Part shown: positions 26,278-35,393 of the stretch, piece after piece
Position numbering within the stretch: position 1 is the first letter of the stretch
Layout: every line of letters begins with the position of its first letter
Origin: Pseudomonas sp. VD-NE ins
GTDB taxonomy: Bacteria > Pseudomonadota > Gammaproteobacteria > Pseudomonadales > Pseudomonadaceae
Assembly: GCF_031882575.1 (NCBI RefSeq)
Contig: NZ_CP134772.1
Location: 2,561,001-2,625,000, forward strand
DNA length: 64,000 bases
Reading direction: 5' to 3'
The notes under the pieces: generated by a model
What the model saw: only the letters and a program-made list of their open reading frames with translations
What the model was told of the DNA's origin: nothing
Databases searched by the model: none
Translations under genes and position numbers: made by a program

Positions 26278-27684
26278 ATGGCTCAAGCCAAATCGAAAAC
26301 CAGCAGCGCCTTCGACGAAATCGATACGTTCAGCCACCTGTATGACCGTGGTGTCGGGCTGGTCAACGGCAAACCCTCATTCACTGCCGACCAGGCTGCT
26401 GATGAAATCCTGCGCAAAGGCCTGTCGTGGGGCGACAAGAACGCTGACGGCAAGATCGACCTCAGTTACACCTTCCTGATCGAGAAACCGGCGAACTACA
26501 ACGTCAAACTGGGCAACTTCAGCGAGTTCAGCGCCCAGCAAAAAGCCCAGGCGGTGCTGGCCATGCAATCTTGGGCTGATGTCGCCAACGTCACTTTCAG
26601 CGAAGGCAAGGGCGGCGATGGCCACATGACGTTCGGTAATTACGACGTCAGTACCGGTGGCGCGGCCTTCGCTTATTTGCCGAGCGGCGGTGGTTATGAC
26701 GGCCAGTCGTGGTACCTGATCAACGATCAGTATCAGGTCAACAAAACCCCGGACACCAACAACTATGGGCGCCAGACCCTGACCCACGAGATCGGCCATA
26801 CCTTGGGCCTGTCGCACCCGGGCGCCTACAACGCCGGTAATGGCAACCCGACCTATAACGACGCCAAGTACGCCGAAGACACTCGCGGCTACAGCCTGAT
26901 GAGCTACTGGAGCGAAGCCAACACCGAGCAGAACTTCAGCAAGGACGGCAGCGGCGCGTACGCTTCGGCGCCATTGCTCGACGATATTGTCGCGGTGCAA
27001 AAACTGTATGGCGCCAACTACGCGACCCGCGCCGATGACACTACGTACGGCTTCAACTCCAACGCCGAGCGTGACTTCTACAGCGCCACTTCGGCGTCTT
27101 CCAAAGTGGTTTTCTCGGTGTGGGATGGCGGCGGTAATGACACGCTGGACTTCTCCGGCTTCAGCCAGAACCAGAAGATCAACCTTAATGAGGGTTCGTT
27201 CTCCGATGTCGGCGGCCTGGTGGGTAACGTCTCCATCGCTCACGGCGTGACCGTGGAGAATGCGCTGGGCGGTTCGGGCAATGACCTGCTGATCGGTAAT
27301 GTGGCCGCCAACGATCTGTTCGGCGGTGCTGGTAATGACATCCTTTACGGTGGTGGCGGTGGCGATACCTTGTGGGGCGGTGCAGGCGCAGACACCTTCG
27401 TGTTCGGTGCTGCCAGCGATTCGACCATGACCGCGCCGGACTGGATCATGGATTTCACCAGCGGCCTGGACAAGATTGACCTGTCGGGAATCGCCGGTTT
27501 CGCCACGGGCGCGGCGTCGCTGAACTTTGTCAGCGGCTTCACCGGGCATGCGGGTGATGCGATCCTGACCTACTTCGCGCAAACCAATCAGACCAGCCTG
27601 ATGGTTGACCTGACGGGGCAGGGTTCGGTGGACTTTGCCGTGGGTGTGGTGGGGCAAGCGGTGGCGACTGATATCGTTGCGTGA
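26278..27684 (+). CDS. Serralysin-type RTX metalloprotease (AprA/PrtA family)
   Basis: A 468-residue secreted zinc endopeptidase of family M10B. The zinc motif H170-E171-x2-H174-x5-H180 ([13 protein letters not shown]) and Met-turn SLMSYW are intact. C-terminal RTX repeats ([30 protein letters not shown]) bind calcium, and the protein ends in DIVA, the acidic-plus-hydrophobic signal used by type I secretion. It lacks a signal peptide, as usual. It is slightly shorter than P. fluorescens AprX (about 477). In contrast to the usual locus, no inhibitor or aprDEF exporter genes lie near; it is flanked by topB and DUF427. It must use an exporter encoded elsewhere. Confidence 0.93.
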   Translation: MAQAKSKTSSAFDEIDTFSHLYDRGVGLVNGKPSFTADQAADEILRKGLSWGDKNADGKIDLSYTFLIEKPANYNVKLGNFSEFSAQQKAQAVLAMQSWADVANVTFSEGKGGDGHMTFGNYDVSTGGAAFAYLPSGGGYDGQSWYLINDQYQVNKTPDTNNYGRQTLTHEIGHTLGLSHPGAYNAGNGNPTYNDAKYAEDTRGYSLMSYWSEANTEQNFSKDGSGAYASAPLLDDIVAVQKLYGANYATRADDTTYGFNSNAERDFYSATSASSKVVFSVWDGGGNDTLDFSGFSQNQKINLNEGSFSDVGGLVGNVSIAHGVTVENALGGSGNDLLIGNVAANDLFGGAGNDILYGGGGGDTLWGGAGADTFVFGAASDSTMTAPDWIMDFTSGLDKIDLSGIAGFATGAASLNFVSGFTGHAGDAILTYFAQTNQTSLMVDLTGQGSVDFAVGVVGQAVATDIVA

Positions 27685-27698
27685 TGCCTTAAGAGCGG

Positions 27699-27875
27699 CC
27701 CTCACCCTAACCCTCTCCCAGGGGGAGAGGGGACTGACCGAGTTGTCTGGTGAAATCCATCGACCTGAAAAACCGAGTCGACTATGGATTCAAAGCCAAT
27801 CGTTCAAGTCGGTGATTCTCGCCAATATCCCCCAATCGTTTCCCTCTCCCTCCGGGAGAGGGCTAGGGTGAGGGG
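27699..27875. repeat. 177-bp repeat with CCCTCACCCTAACCCTCTCCC ends
   Basis: Same family as 22321-22572, with one internal unit: CCCTCACCCTAACCCTCTCCC start, GAGGGGACTGACCGAGTTG, then TCCCTCTCCCTCCGGGAGAGGGCTAGGGTGAGGGG. It lies 14 bp after the serralysin stop and could form a terminating hairpin. Confidence 0.8.
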
Positions 27876-27974
27876 CTTTTGAAGTTGATGGGCCGTTCGG
27901 CTGCAAACCCACCCCAACCAGAACCAATGAGCTATACCTGAACCGGTCTCTTCGCCGTATCCAGGAGAACCCCC

Positions 27975-28343
27975 ATGAAAACCTCCGGCCCCAGTCCCGT
28001 CATTGCCCTCGAACAACTTCCCGGCTGCCTGATAGTTAAATTCCACGGCATCCAGGTCGCCGCATCCTCCCACGTCATGATCCTCAACGAAGCCAATTAC
28101 CCGCCGGTCTATTACGTCCCCCGCGAAGACATCGACGAAAAATACTTCGCCCGCACCGATCACACCAGTTACTGCCCTTACAAGGGCGATGCCAATTACT
28201 TCAGCCTGCAAGTGCCGGGGCATGAGGGCGCGAACGCTGTGTGGACCTACGAGAATCCGAAAGTGTCAGTGGCACCGATCCGCGACTATGTGGCGTTTTA
28301 TCCGGATCAGGTGAAGTTCGAAGTAATCAAGGCTGATGCCTGA
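27975..28343 (+). CDS. DUF427 family protein
   Basis: A 122-residue small cytosolic protein with the DUF427 pattern: PPVYYVPREDIDEKYFARTDHTSYCPYKGDANYFSL, then a Trp-containing block AVWTYENPKVSVAPIRDYVAFYPDQVKF. AGGAG lies upstream of the ATG. The family is widespread and of unknown function; the conserved CPYKG/Asp/Tyr cluster suggests an enzyme active site, which is inference. A terminator follows directly. Confidence 0.88.
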   Translation: MKTSGPSPVIALEQLPGCLIVKFHGIQVAASSHVMILNEANYPPVYYVPREDIDEKYFARTDHTSYCPYKGDANYFSLQVPGHEGANAVWTYENPKVSVAPIRDYVAFYPDQVKFEVIKADA

Positions 28344-28353
28344 GCAAAAAAAA

Positions 28354-28377
28354 CGGCGAGGGTAAAAGCCCTCGCCG
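28354..28377. terminator. Bidirectional terminator between DUF427 and MHS transporter genes
   Basis: Nine-bp arms (CGGCGAGGG at 28354-28362 and complement at 28369-28377), a 6-nt loop, an A-run on the left and ATATTTTT on the right. It serves both convergent genes. Confidence 0.92.
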
Positions 28378-28396
28378 ATATTTTTCTGGTTGAGTT

Positions 28397-30019
28397 TCAG
28401 TTCTTGTCGAGATCGATATTCTTCGTCTCACGCAAACAGATCATCCCCACCACCAGGCTCACCCCGGTAATCAGCACCGGATACCACAGCCCATAGAAGA
28501 TGTCCCCGGTGTACACCACCAGCGCAAACGACACCGTCGGCAGAAATCCACCAAACCAGCCGTTGCCGATGTGGTACGGCAGCGACATCGAGGTGTAGCG
28601 AATACGCGTCGGGAACAGTTCGACCATCAGTGCTGCTAATGGGCCGTAGCACATCGCCGAGATGATGATCAGCGCCACGATCAGGGCGACGATCATTGGT
28701 TTGTTGATCTGCTGCAGATCGGCCTGTTGCGGGTAACCGGCCAGGGTGATCGCGCCGCGCAGGGCAGCCTCGTCGAAACCATCGAGTTTGACGTCGCCGA
28801 CGCTAACCTGCACGGCGCTGCCAGCCGGGGCGGCGGCGCTGGAGTAGGGCAGGCCTTGCTTGACCAGGAAGGTTTTGACCTTGTCGCACGGGCTGTCGAA
28901 TTTGGCTTTGCCGACCGGGTCGAACTGGAAGGTGCAGGTCGCGGGATCCGCCAGCACGGTGATCGGTGCCTGACGGCTGGCCTGATCGATCGCCGGGTTG
29001 GCGTAGTGCGCGAGGGATTTGAAGATCGGGAAGTACAGCGCCGTGGCCAGCAGCAAGCCCAGCATCAGCACCGGTTTGCGCCCGACCTTGTCCGACAGCC
29101 AGCCGAAAAAGATGAAGAACGGCGCGCCGATGACCACGCTGATAATCAGCAAGGTGTTGGCCACCGCCGGGTCCATTTTCAGGAACTGGGTGAGGAAGAA
29201 CAGCACGTAGAACTGCGCCGCGTAGAAAGTCACCGCTTGCCCGGCGTTGATGCTGAACAGGGCGATCAGCACGACTTTGAGGTTTTCCCATTTGCCGAAG
29301 GATTCGCGGATCGGCGCTTTCGAGGTTTTGCCTTCCTCTTTCATTTTCAGGTACGCCGGCGACTCGTGCAGGCTCAGGCGAATCCAGGTGGAAATGCCCA
29401 GCAGCACGATCGACAGCAGGAACGGGATCCGCCAGCCCCAGACTTCAAACTGATCGCCGGTGAAATAGCGGCAACCGAGCACCACCAGCAGCGACAGCAA
29501 CAGGCCGAGGGTCGCGGTGGACTGAATCCAGCTGGTGTGGAAACCGCGCTTGCCGATTGGTGCATGCTCGGCCACGTAGGTCGCCGCGCCGCCGTATTCA
29601 CCGCCGAGCGCCAGGCCCTGAAGCATGCGCAGGAGCACCAGAATGATCGGGGCGGCGATGCCGATGCTGGCGTAGGTTGGCAGCAGACCGACGCAGAAGG
29701 TCGCCACGCCCATCAGAATGATCGTCGCGAGAAAGGTGTATTTGCGCCCGATCATGTCCCCCAACCGACCGAACACCAGCGCCCCGAACGGCCGCACGAT
29801 AAAGCCTGCGGCGAAGGCCATCAGCGCAAAGATGAACGCCGTGGTGTCGTTGACCCCGGCGAAAAACTGCTTGCTGATCACCGCCGCAAGGGCGCCGTAG
29901 AGGAAGAAGTCATACCACTCGAACACCGTACCGAGTGAGGAAGCGAAGATGACTTTGCGTGTATCCGGGCTGGTCTCCGCGCTGCGCACGGCGTCCAGCG
30001 GCTGAACGTGTTCTGACAT
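28397..30019 (-). CDS. MFS transporter, metabolite:H+ symporter (MHS) family
   Basis: A 540-residue inner-membrane transporter with about 12 spans. MHS hallmarks: SLGTVFEWYDFFLYG in TM1, GRLGDMIGRKYTF in loop 2-3, and LLRMLQGLALGGEYGGAATYVAEHAP. An extra ~80-residue hydrophilic insert (DQASRQAPITVLADPATCTFQFDP to GYPQQADLQ) separates the later spans and carries two cysteines; similar inserts occur in a Pseudomonas subgroup. ATG 30019 has GAGGG eight bases upstream. Substrates in this family include dicarboxylates, shikimate and aromatic acids; none can be assigned here. Confidence 0.88.
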   Translation of the reverse strand: MSEHVQPLDAVRSAETSPDTRKVIFASSLGTVFEWYDFFLYGALAAVISKQFFAGVNDTTAFIFALMAFAAGFIVRPFGALVFGRLGDMIGRKYTFLATIILMGVATFCVGLLPTYASIGIAAPIILVLLRMLQGLALGGEYGGAATYVAEHAPIGKRGFHTSWIQSTATLGLLLSLLVVLGCRYFTGDQFEVWGWRIPFLLSIVLLGISTWIRLSLHESPAYLKMKEEGKTSKAPIRESFGKWENLKVVLIALFSINAGQAVTFYAAQFYVLFFLTQFLKMDPAVANTLLIISVVIGAPFFIFFGWLSDKVGRKPVLMLGLLLATALYFPIFKSLAHYANPAIDQASRQAPITVLADPATCTFQFDPVGKAKFDSPCDKVKTFLVKQGLPYSSAAAPAGSAVQVSVGDVKLDGFDEAALRGAITLAGYPQQADLQQINKPMIVALIVALIIISAMCYGPLAALMVELFPTRIRYTSMSLPYHIGNGWFGGFLPTVSFALVVYTGDIFYGLWYPVLITGVSLVVGMICLRETKNIDLDKN

Positions 30020-30109
30020 ATCGGTATCCCTCACAGTGATTGTTTTTGTTGTTCCACTGGTGTTGCGTGTCCGGGTGATGCGCGATGCCCTGAATCTGTT
30101 GATGATTCC

Positions 30110-30199
30110 TGTGGGAGCGAGCCTGCTCGCGAAGGCGTCGTGTCAGTCAACGTTTATGTTGAATGTGCTACCGCATTCGCGAGCAGGCTCGCTCCCACA
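30110..30199. repeat. REP pair overlapping the 3' end of the GMC gene
   Basis: Inverted REP units TGTGGGAGCGAGCCTGCTCGCGAAGGC (from 30110) and its counterpart ending at 30199. The right-hand unit lies inside the coding frame of the GMC oxidoreductase, which stops at 30154. Confidence 0.9.
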
Positions 30200-31815
30200 T
30201 TTGGACTGTGTACAGGTCCAGCCAGGATGAGTTGTGCCGCTTTCTCGGCAATCATCAGCGTAGGCGAACAGGTGTTGCCCGAGGTGATGCGCGGCATGAT
30301 TGACGCATCGGCAATGCGCAAACCGGGCACGCCGTGGACGCGCAGTTGCGCATCGACCACCGCGTCACCGTCATTGCCCATGCGACAGGTGCCAACCGGG
30401 TGGAAAATCGTCGTGCCGATTTTCGCTGCTGCTTGCTGTAACTCTTCTTCACTTTGCAGGTTGGCGCCGGGCAGATACTCGACCGGTTTGAACGCTTGCA
30501 GGGCAGGCGCGCTGACGATGCGTCGGGTCAGGCGAATCGCATCCGCCGCCACGCGCAAATCTTCAGGATGGCTGAGATAGTTGGGCTGAATCAGCGGCGC
30601 TTCCTGTGGATCCGCCGAACGAATATCGATGCGTCCACGACTCTGCGGACGCAGATCGCAAACCGAAGCGGTAAACGCCGGGAAGCTGTGCAACGGCTCG
30701 CCAAAACGCTCCAGCGACAGGGGCTGCACGTGGTACTCAAGATTCGCTGAGGTCTGCTCCGGCCCCGAACGCGCAAACGCGCCCAACTGACTCGGCGCCA
30801 TCGACAAAGGCCCGCTGCGGTCATACAGATAGCGCAGGCCCATGCCCATCTTGCCCCAAACGCTGCCTGCGATCTGGTTCAGCGTGCGGGCGTTTTCCAA
30901 TTTGTAGATCAGGCGCAATTGCAGGTGATCCTGCAGGTTGCCGCCGACACCCGGCAGCTCATGAATTACGCCGATGCCCAAGCGTTCGAGCAATGGCCGC
31001 GGACCGATTCCGGAACGCTGCAGAATGCTCGGCGAACCGACCGCGCCGGCGCACAGGACGATCTCTTTGCGCGCCTTGAATTGCTTGGTCTGACCTTCAT
31101 GACGCGCACTGACTTTTGTTGCGCGACCGTCCTCCAGCAGCACACGATCGACCTCAACCCCGGTCAGCACCGTCAGATTCGCCCGGTCGCGCACCGGTTT
31201 CAAAAACGCCTTCGCCGCGTTCCAGCGCACGCCGGATTTCTGGTTGACCTGGAAGTAGCCGCAACCCTCGTTATCGCCCTGATTGAAATCATCGATGCTG
31301 GCGATGCCGCTTTGCTCGGCGGCACTGCGAAACGCATCCAGAATCGGCCACGACAGGCGCTGTTGTTCGACCCGCCATTCACCCTTGGCGCCGTGAAATT
31401 CAGCCGCACCGGCAAAGTGGTTTTCGCTCTGTTTGAACAGCGGCAGAACATCGTTCCACGCCCAGCCCGGATTGCCTTCGGCCGCCCAGCCATCGTAATC
31501 GTTGGCCTGGCCACGCATGTAGATCATGCCGTTGATGGAGGAGCAACCGCCCAACACTTTGCCGCGCGGATAACTCAGCGCGCGGCCATTGAGACCCGGT
31601 TGTTCTTCGGTCTTGAAGCACCAGTCGGTGCGCGGGTTACCGATGCAGAACAGGTAACCGACAGGAATGTGAATCCACGCATAGTTGTCGCGCCCGCCGG
31701 CTTCGAGCAACAGCACCCGCTGCTGCGGATCTGCCGACAGCCGATTGGCCAGCAAGCACCCGGCAGGGCCGGCGCCGACCACGATGTAGTCGTATTCATC
31801 GAGGGAAGTCTGCAT
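30154..31815 (-). CDS. GMC-family FAD-dependent oxidoreductase (choline dehydrogenase-like)
   Basis: A 553-residue flavoprotein. The FAD-binding motif GAGPAGC is near residue 14 (DYIVVGAGPAGCLLANRLS), GMC signature 1 in PRGKVLGGCSSINGMIYMRGQ and signature 2 in GAVGSPSILQRSGIGP. The catalytic His is in FHPVGTCRMG, and the usual Asn partner in SGNTCSPTLMIAEKAA. ATG 31815 is preceded by AGGTCAGGGA. The last ~14 residues (NVGASLLANAVAHST) are translated from a REP unit, so the native tail was replaced. It would oxidise an alcohol to an aldehyde; the substrate is unknown. A LysR gene is divergent. Confidence 0.9.
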   Translation of the reverse strand: MQTSLDEYDYIVVGAGPAGCLLANRLSADPQQRVLLLEAGGRDNYAWIHIPVGYLFCIGNPRTDWCFKTEEQPGLNGRALSYPRGKVLGGCSSINGMIYMRGQANDYDGWAAEGNPGWAWNDVLPLFKQSENHFAGAAEFHGAKGEWRVEQQRLSWPILDAFRSAAEQSGIASIDDFNQGDNEGCGYFQVNQKSGVRWNAAKAFLKPVRDRANLTVLTGVEVDRVLLEDGRATKVSARHEGQTKQFKARKEIVLCAGAVGSPSILQRSGIGPRPLLERLGIGVIHELPGVGGNLQDHLQLRLIYKLENARTLNQIAGSVWGKMGMGLRYLYDRSGPLSMAPSQLGAFARSGPEQTSANLEYHVQPLSLERFGEPLHSFPAFTASVCDLRPQSRGRIDIRSADPQEAPLIQPNYLSHPEDLRVAADAIRLTRRIVSAPALQAFKPVEYLPGANLQSEEELQQAAAKIGTTIFHPVGTCRMGNDGDAVVDAQLRVHGVPGLRIADASIMPRITSGNTCSPTLMIAEKAAQLILAGPVHSPNVGASLLANAVAHST

Positions 31816-31948
31816 TCCCTGACCTCGCTTTTTGTTTTTATTGTCGGACACTCTAGTTGTTAGCTTTCGTTAAAAGAATGTTAGTTTTTGCGCAGCCGCT
31901 GTGCGTTTTCAAACAGCCTGCATAGACCATAGCCGACAAGGACACGCC

Positions 31949-32833
31949 ATGTTCGACTGGAACGACCTGCGGTTTTTTCTCGAACTGCAACGCAGCGGCC
32001 GCCTGCTCACCGCCGCCCGCCGTCTCAACACCACCCACGCCACCGTCGCCCGCCACATCGAAGCCATCGAAAAAAGCCTCGGCACTGCGTTGTTCGTCCA
32101 GCACGCCCAAGGCTACGAAATGACCCCGGCGGGGGAGGCGCTGCTTAAACATGCTGAAGCGATGGAAAACGTTGCGTTGCTGGCGCAGGAAGAGATCACC
32201 CAATCCACTGCGCCACTGGGCAAGATTCGTGTCGGCGTCACCGAAGGGCTGGGCATCAAGTTTCTCGCCAGCCGCATGATCGGCTTGTTCGAGCGTTATC
32301 CGGGATTGGAAGTGGAACTGGTCGCGGTGCCGCGCTTTGTCAGCATCCTCAACCGTGAAGCGGAAATCAGTATTCATCTGGAGCGCCCGGCGGCGGACAT
32401 GCTCGTCACGCGCAAGCTCACGGACTATCGCTTGGCGCTCTATGCCAGCCAACGCTATCTCGATAAAGCCCCGCCATTGCAAAGCCGCGAAGACCTCGGG
32501 CGGCATGCGTGGATCGGTTATGTCGATGATTTGCTGTTCAGCCAGGAACTGATGTTTCTCAACAGCTTCTGCCGCAGCCCGCGCGTGGTGTTCCATAGCA
32601 CAAGCGTCATTGCGCAGCAGGAAGCGGCGCGGTCGGGATTGGGCATTGCGGTGCTGCCTTGCTACATGGCCGAGTCGGATCCCGATCTGGTGCAGTTGCT
32701 GCCGGATGAAAGCATCGAGCGTAGTTACTGGATCAGTACGCGGCGGGAGTTGCACAAGTCGGTGCGACTGCGGGTGGTCTGGGATTATGTGGTGGGGTTA
32801 TGTGAAGCGGAGCAGGGGCTTCTACGCGGTTAA
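31949..32833 (+). CDS. LysR-type transcriptional regulator
   Basis: A 294-residue LysR-family regulator with HTH LLTAARRLNTTHATVARHIEAIEK near residues 15-40 and a ligand-binding domain ending in a C-terminal VVWDYV helix. The start ATG 31949 has AAGGA seven bases upstream. It is divergent from the GMC oxidoreductase across 133 bp, the usual layout for a LysR protein controlling its neighbour, so it is a probable regulator of that gene. The intergenic region has TTAGCTTTCGTTAAAAGAATGTTAG-type AT-rich sequence but no clear T-N11-A box. Confidence 0.9.
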   Translation: MFDWNDLRFFLELQRSGRLLTAARRLNTTHATVARHIEAIEKSLGTALFVQHAQGYEMTPAGEALLKHAEAMENVALLAQEEITQSTAPLGKIRVGVTEGLGIKFLASRMIGLFERYPGLEVELVAVPRFVSILNREAEISIHLERPAADMLVTRKLTDYRLALYASQRYLDKAPPLQSREDLGRHAWIGYVDDLLFSQELMFLNSFCRSPRVVFHSTSVIAQQEAARSGLGIAVLPCYMAESDPDLVQLLPDESIERSYWISTRRELHKSVRLRVVWDYVVGLCEAEQGLLRG

Positions 32834-32853
32834 ACAGCCGGATCCAAACCCCC

Positions 32854-32942
32854 TGTGGGAGCGAGCCTGCTCGCGAAAGCGGTGTATCTGATACGCAAAT
32901 CTCGCCTGACCCACCGCCTTCGCGAGCAGGCTCGCTCCCACA
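32854..32942. repeat. REP pair
   Basis: Inverted units TGTGGGAGCGAGCCTGCTCGCGAAAGCGGTG and CACCGCCTTCGCGAGCAGGCTCGCTCCCACA (to 32942), spaced about 30 nt, downstream of the LysR gene. Confidence 0.9.
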
Positions 32943-32991
32943 GGGGGGATGCGCATATCACTCGAGATGTGTGTCATCTCCGGGTTGATTT

Positions 32992-33027
32992 ACATATGGA
33001 TATCCGTATATTCGGATTTCCGTATGT
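32992..33027. promoter_or_regulatory. Probable ArsR operator
   Basis: A 36-bp imperfect palindrome (ACATATGGATATCCGTATAT at its left side; 28 of 36 positions symmetric) 15 bp upstream of arsR. Size, AT-rich half-sites and position fit an ArsR-family operator overlapping the promoter. Confidence 0.65.
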
Positions 33028-33041
33028 GATGAGCCCGTCCC

Positions 33042-33389
33042 ATGATCACCCCCACCGAAGTCTTCAAGAGCCTCGCCGACGAAACCCGCGTCCGCGCCAT
33101 GCTGCTCATCGCCGATCAAGGTGAACTCTGCGTCTGCGAGCTGATGTGCGCACTCGGCGACAGCCAACCGAAAATCAGCCGCCACCTCGCGCAACTGCGC
33201 AGCAATGGTTTGCTGCTCGATCGCCGTCAGGGCCAGTGGGTCTATTACCGTCTCAACCCGGAGCTGCCGGCGTGGGTTCGCGAAATCCTGCAAGTGACGT
33301 CCAAAGCCAACGCCGATTGGCTCCAGGACAACGCCGCCCGTCTGCAGAACATGGACGGTCGTCCGGTTCGCGAAGCTGCCTGCTGCTGA
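33042..33389 (+). CDS. arsR: Arsenic-responsive repressor ArsR
   Basis: A 115-residue SmtB/ArsR winged-helix repressor. The metalloid-sensing cysteines C30 and C32 lie in the ELCVCELM motif with C36 nearby; the recognition helix is DSQPKISRHLAQLRSNGLL and the wing DRRQGQWVYYRL. Two extra cysteines end the protein (EAACC). ArsR leaves DNA when As(III) or Sb(III) binds. It is first in an arsR-arsC-arsH operon, with its palindromic operator directly upstream. Confidence 0.95.
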   Translation: MITPTEVFKSLADETRVRAMLLIADQGELCVCELMCALGDSQPKISRHLAQLRSNGLLLDRRQGQWVYYRLNPELPAWVREILQVTSKANADWLQDNAARLQNMDGRPVREAACC

Positions 33390-33402
33390 GGAAAGAGAAA
33401 AC

Positions 33403-33873
33403 ATGCGAGTCCTGTTTATGTGCACGGCCAACAGCTGCCGCAGCATCCTCTCTGAAGCCATGTTCAATCATCTTGCGCGCCCCGGATTCGAGGCCGTGAG
33501 CTCCGGAAGTTTCCCCAAGGGCCAAGTGTTGCCGCGCAGCCTGTCGACGCTGCAACAGGCCGGCATTGCCATCGATGGCCTGTACAGCAAAGGCAATGAC
33601 GCGTTCGAAGACAATCCGCCAGACATTGTCATCACCGTCTGTGACAAGGCCGCCGGTGAGAGCTGCCCGGTGTACTTCGGCCCCGCGCTCAAAGCCCATT
33701 GGGGGCTGGCAGATCCCTCGGATGTGATCGGCGACGATGCCGCCGTGGACGCGGCGTTTGCTGCCACGCTGGCGATCATCGAACGGCGCTGCGCGACCTT
33801 TCTCGGCCTGCCATTTAAAGCACTCAGCCGCGCTGAGCTCCAGCGTGAGCTGGATCGTATCGGCTCTCTCTGA
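33403..33873 (+). CDS. arsC: Arsenate reductase ArsC (LMW phosphatase type)
   Basis: A 156-residue enzyme reducing arsenate to arsenite. The N-terminal loop C7-x5-R13 (MCTANSCRS) is that of the low-molecular-weight-phosphatase-fold ArsC class, and two more cysteines (near residues 80 and 88, VCDKAAGESCP) are the redox partners expected in the thioredoxin- or glutaredoxin-linked mechanism. It starts 13 bp after arsR with GAGGAAAGAGAAAAC as ribosome-binding region. The gap leaves no room for arsB or acr3, which usually sits here. Confidence 0.94.
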   Translation: MRVLFMCTANSCRSILSEAMFNHLARPGFEAVSSGSFPKGQVLPRSLSTLQQAGIAIDGLYSKGNDAFEDNPPDIVITVCDKAAGESCPVYFGPALKAHWGLADPSDVIGDDAAVDAAFAATLAIIERRCATFLGLPFKALSRAELQRELDRIGSL

Positions 33874-33885
33874 GCTGGAGGACAC

Positions 33886-34578
33886 ATGTCAGAACAACTG
33901 CCCTATCTTGATCATTCGCTGTTCGAAGGAGCGTCCCCTTTGGGCGAACACAAACCCCGCATCCTGCTGCTCTACGGCTCGACCCGCGAACGCTCGTTCA
34001 GCCGTTTGCTGGTAGAGGAGGCCGCGCGCCTGCTCGAACACTTCGGCGCCGAAACGCGGATCTTCAATCCGTCCGGTCTGCCACTGCCCGATGACGTTCC
34101 GGTCGACCATCCCAAGGTTCAGGAACTGCGCGATCTGGTGCTGTGGTCGGAAGGGCAGGTCTGGTGTTCGCCAGAACGTCATGGCGCGATGTCCGCCGTG
34201 TTCAAGGCGCAGATCGACTGGGTCCCGCTGGAACTCGGTGCCGTGCGCCCGACCCAGGGCAAAACCCTGGCGGTGATGCAAGTCTGCGGCGGCTCGCAGT
34301 CATTCAACGTGGTCAATCAGTTGCGCGTGTTGGGCCGCTGGATGCGCATGTTCACCATCCCCAACCAATCCTCGGTGCCGAAGGCCTATATGGAGTTCGA
34401 CGACACCGGGCGGATGAAAGCGTCGCCGTTCTATGATCGTGTGGTCGATGTGATGGAAGAACTGGTGAAGTTCACCGTGCTGCTGCGCGATCAACAGGCG
34501 CATCTGGTCGATCGTTACTCCGAGCGCAAGGAAAGTGCCGAGCAACTGATGGCGCGGGTCAACCAGCGTTCGATTTGA
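33886..34578 (+). CDS. arsH: ArsH organoarsenical NADPH:FMN oxidoreductase
   Basis: A 230-residue flavodoxin-fold protein. The FMN-binding loop [10 protein letters not shown] is near residue 28, followed by the ArsH-type block [22 protein letters not shown] and [14 protein letters not shown]. ArsH oxidises trivalent methyl- and aromatic arsenicals to less toxic pentavalent forms and reduces other metals. GGAGG precedes the ATG, 12 bp after arsC. A hairpin follows, so arsRCH forms a complete short operon. Confidence 0.95.
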   Translation: MSEQLPYLDHSLFEGASPLGEHKPRILLLYGSTRERSFSRLLVEEAARLLEHFGAETRIFNPSGLPLPDDVPVDHPKVQELRDLVLWSEGQVWCSPERHGAMSAVFKAQIDWVPLELGAVRPTQGKTLAVMQVCGGSQSFNVVNQLRVLGRWMRMFTIPNQSSVPKAYMEFDDTGRMKASPFYDRVVDVMEELVKFTVLLRDQQAHLVDRYSERKESAEQLMARVNQRSI

Positions 34579-34581
34579 GGC

Positions 34582-34602
34582 CGTCCCTCGGCGAGGGACG
34601 GC
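34582..34602 (+). terminator. Hairpin after arsH
   Basis: CCGTCCCTC-GGC-GAGGGACGG, nine-bp arms with a 3-nt loop, directly after the arsH stop. No U-tract follows, so it may need Rho or only slow transcription. Confidence 0.55.
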
Positions 34603-34672
34603 TGCGTTCACGTGCGGCAACGGCGGGCGCCGCGCTCCGCACCGTTGGCGGGTACGGGGCGCAGGGATGGCG

Positions 34673-35236
34673 TTACAGACTCAGGCGATGAATGACCTGG
34701 TGGGCATCGTCAGGATCGCTGTGGGTTTCAAAGCCCAGTGATCGGGCGAGGTCGCGCATGTCCGTGTTGCTGGCCGAATCCACCGAATACAGATGCTTGA
34801 AACCGTTGTGCCGGGCGGCTTTGATCAGGTGTTCCATCAGCAGCGTGGCCAGGCCCAGATGCATCCACTCATCGGCGACCGTCACCGCGCACTCGCAATC
34901 CTGCTCGCCCGTGGCGGCGTAGCGGCTGATGCCGATCTCGATCAATTCACCATTTTCGTGAGCCAGTGCGATGAAGGCCGCGCGTTGTTTGTAATCGACG
35001 TCCATCAACTGATCGAGCAACGCGGTGCCCGGCTCACTGATCTGCGCGAGAAAACGCAGGTGCCGGGACTCGGGCGACAAGCGTTTGATAAACGCGTATT
35101 CGCGTTCGCGATCCTCGGCGGCCAGGGCACGGATCAAAACGTGGCGGCCATCCCGGAGCGACTCGATCCAGTATTCACCTAGGTGCGCGGCATAGGCCGG
35201 CGCCGCGCGGTCATTGTGGTCTTTGACAGTGAGCAT
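34673..35236 (-). CDS. GNAT-family N-acetyltransferase
   Basis: A 187-residue acetyltransferase. An N-terminal region (WIESLRDGRHVLIRALAAEDREREYAFIKRLSPESRHLRFL) resembles the acetyltransferase domain attached to Pat-type protein acetyltransferases. The CoA-binding motif is AVTVADEWMHLGLATLLMEHLIKAA, though the canonical R-x-x-G-x-G/A is changed to EWMHLGLA. ATG 35236 has GGAGG eight bases upstream. It is convergent with arsH. Substrate unknown. Confidence 0.82.
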   Translation of the reverse strand: MLTVKDHNDRAAPAYAAHLGEYWIESLRDGRHVLIRALAAEDREREYAFIKRLSPESRHLRFLAQISEPGTALLDQLMDVDYKQRAAFIALAHENGELIEIGISRYAATGEQDCECAVTVADEWMHLGLATLLMEHLIKAARHNGFKHLYSVDSASNTDMRDLARSLGFETHSDPDDAHQVIHRLSL

Positions 35237-35393
35237 GAGATGAGCCTCCATCGGGGCTGAACGAGCAACGCGCAGGAGAGTGCGCTGAGTCTGTTCTACA
35301 CCGATGTCAGCCCCGGAAGCTGATCTGGATCAGATTCCGACGCGCGGCCACTGTTTTTCAGCGGGCGATGATGCTTCTGTTTCCGCAATAGGC

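Noticed and set aside
26377..27705. A 442-codon minus-strand open frame opposite the serralysin gene
   Set aside because: It is a shadow of the Gly/Asp-rich RTX codons; the plus strand has the complete zinc-protease motif set.
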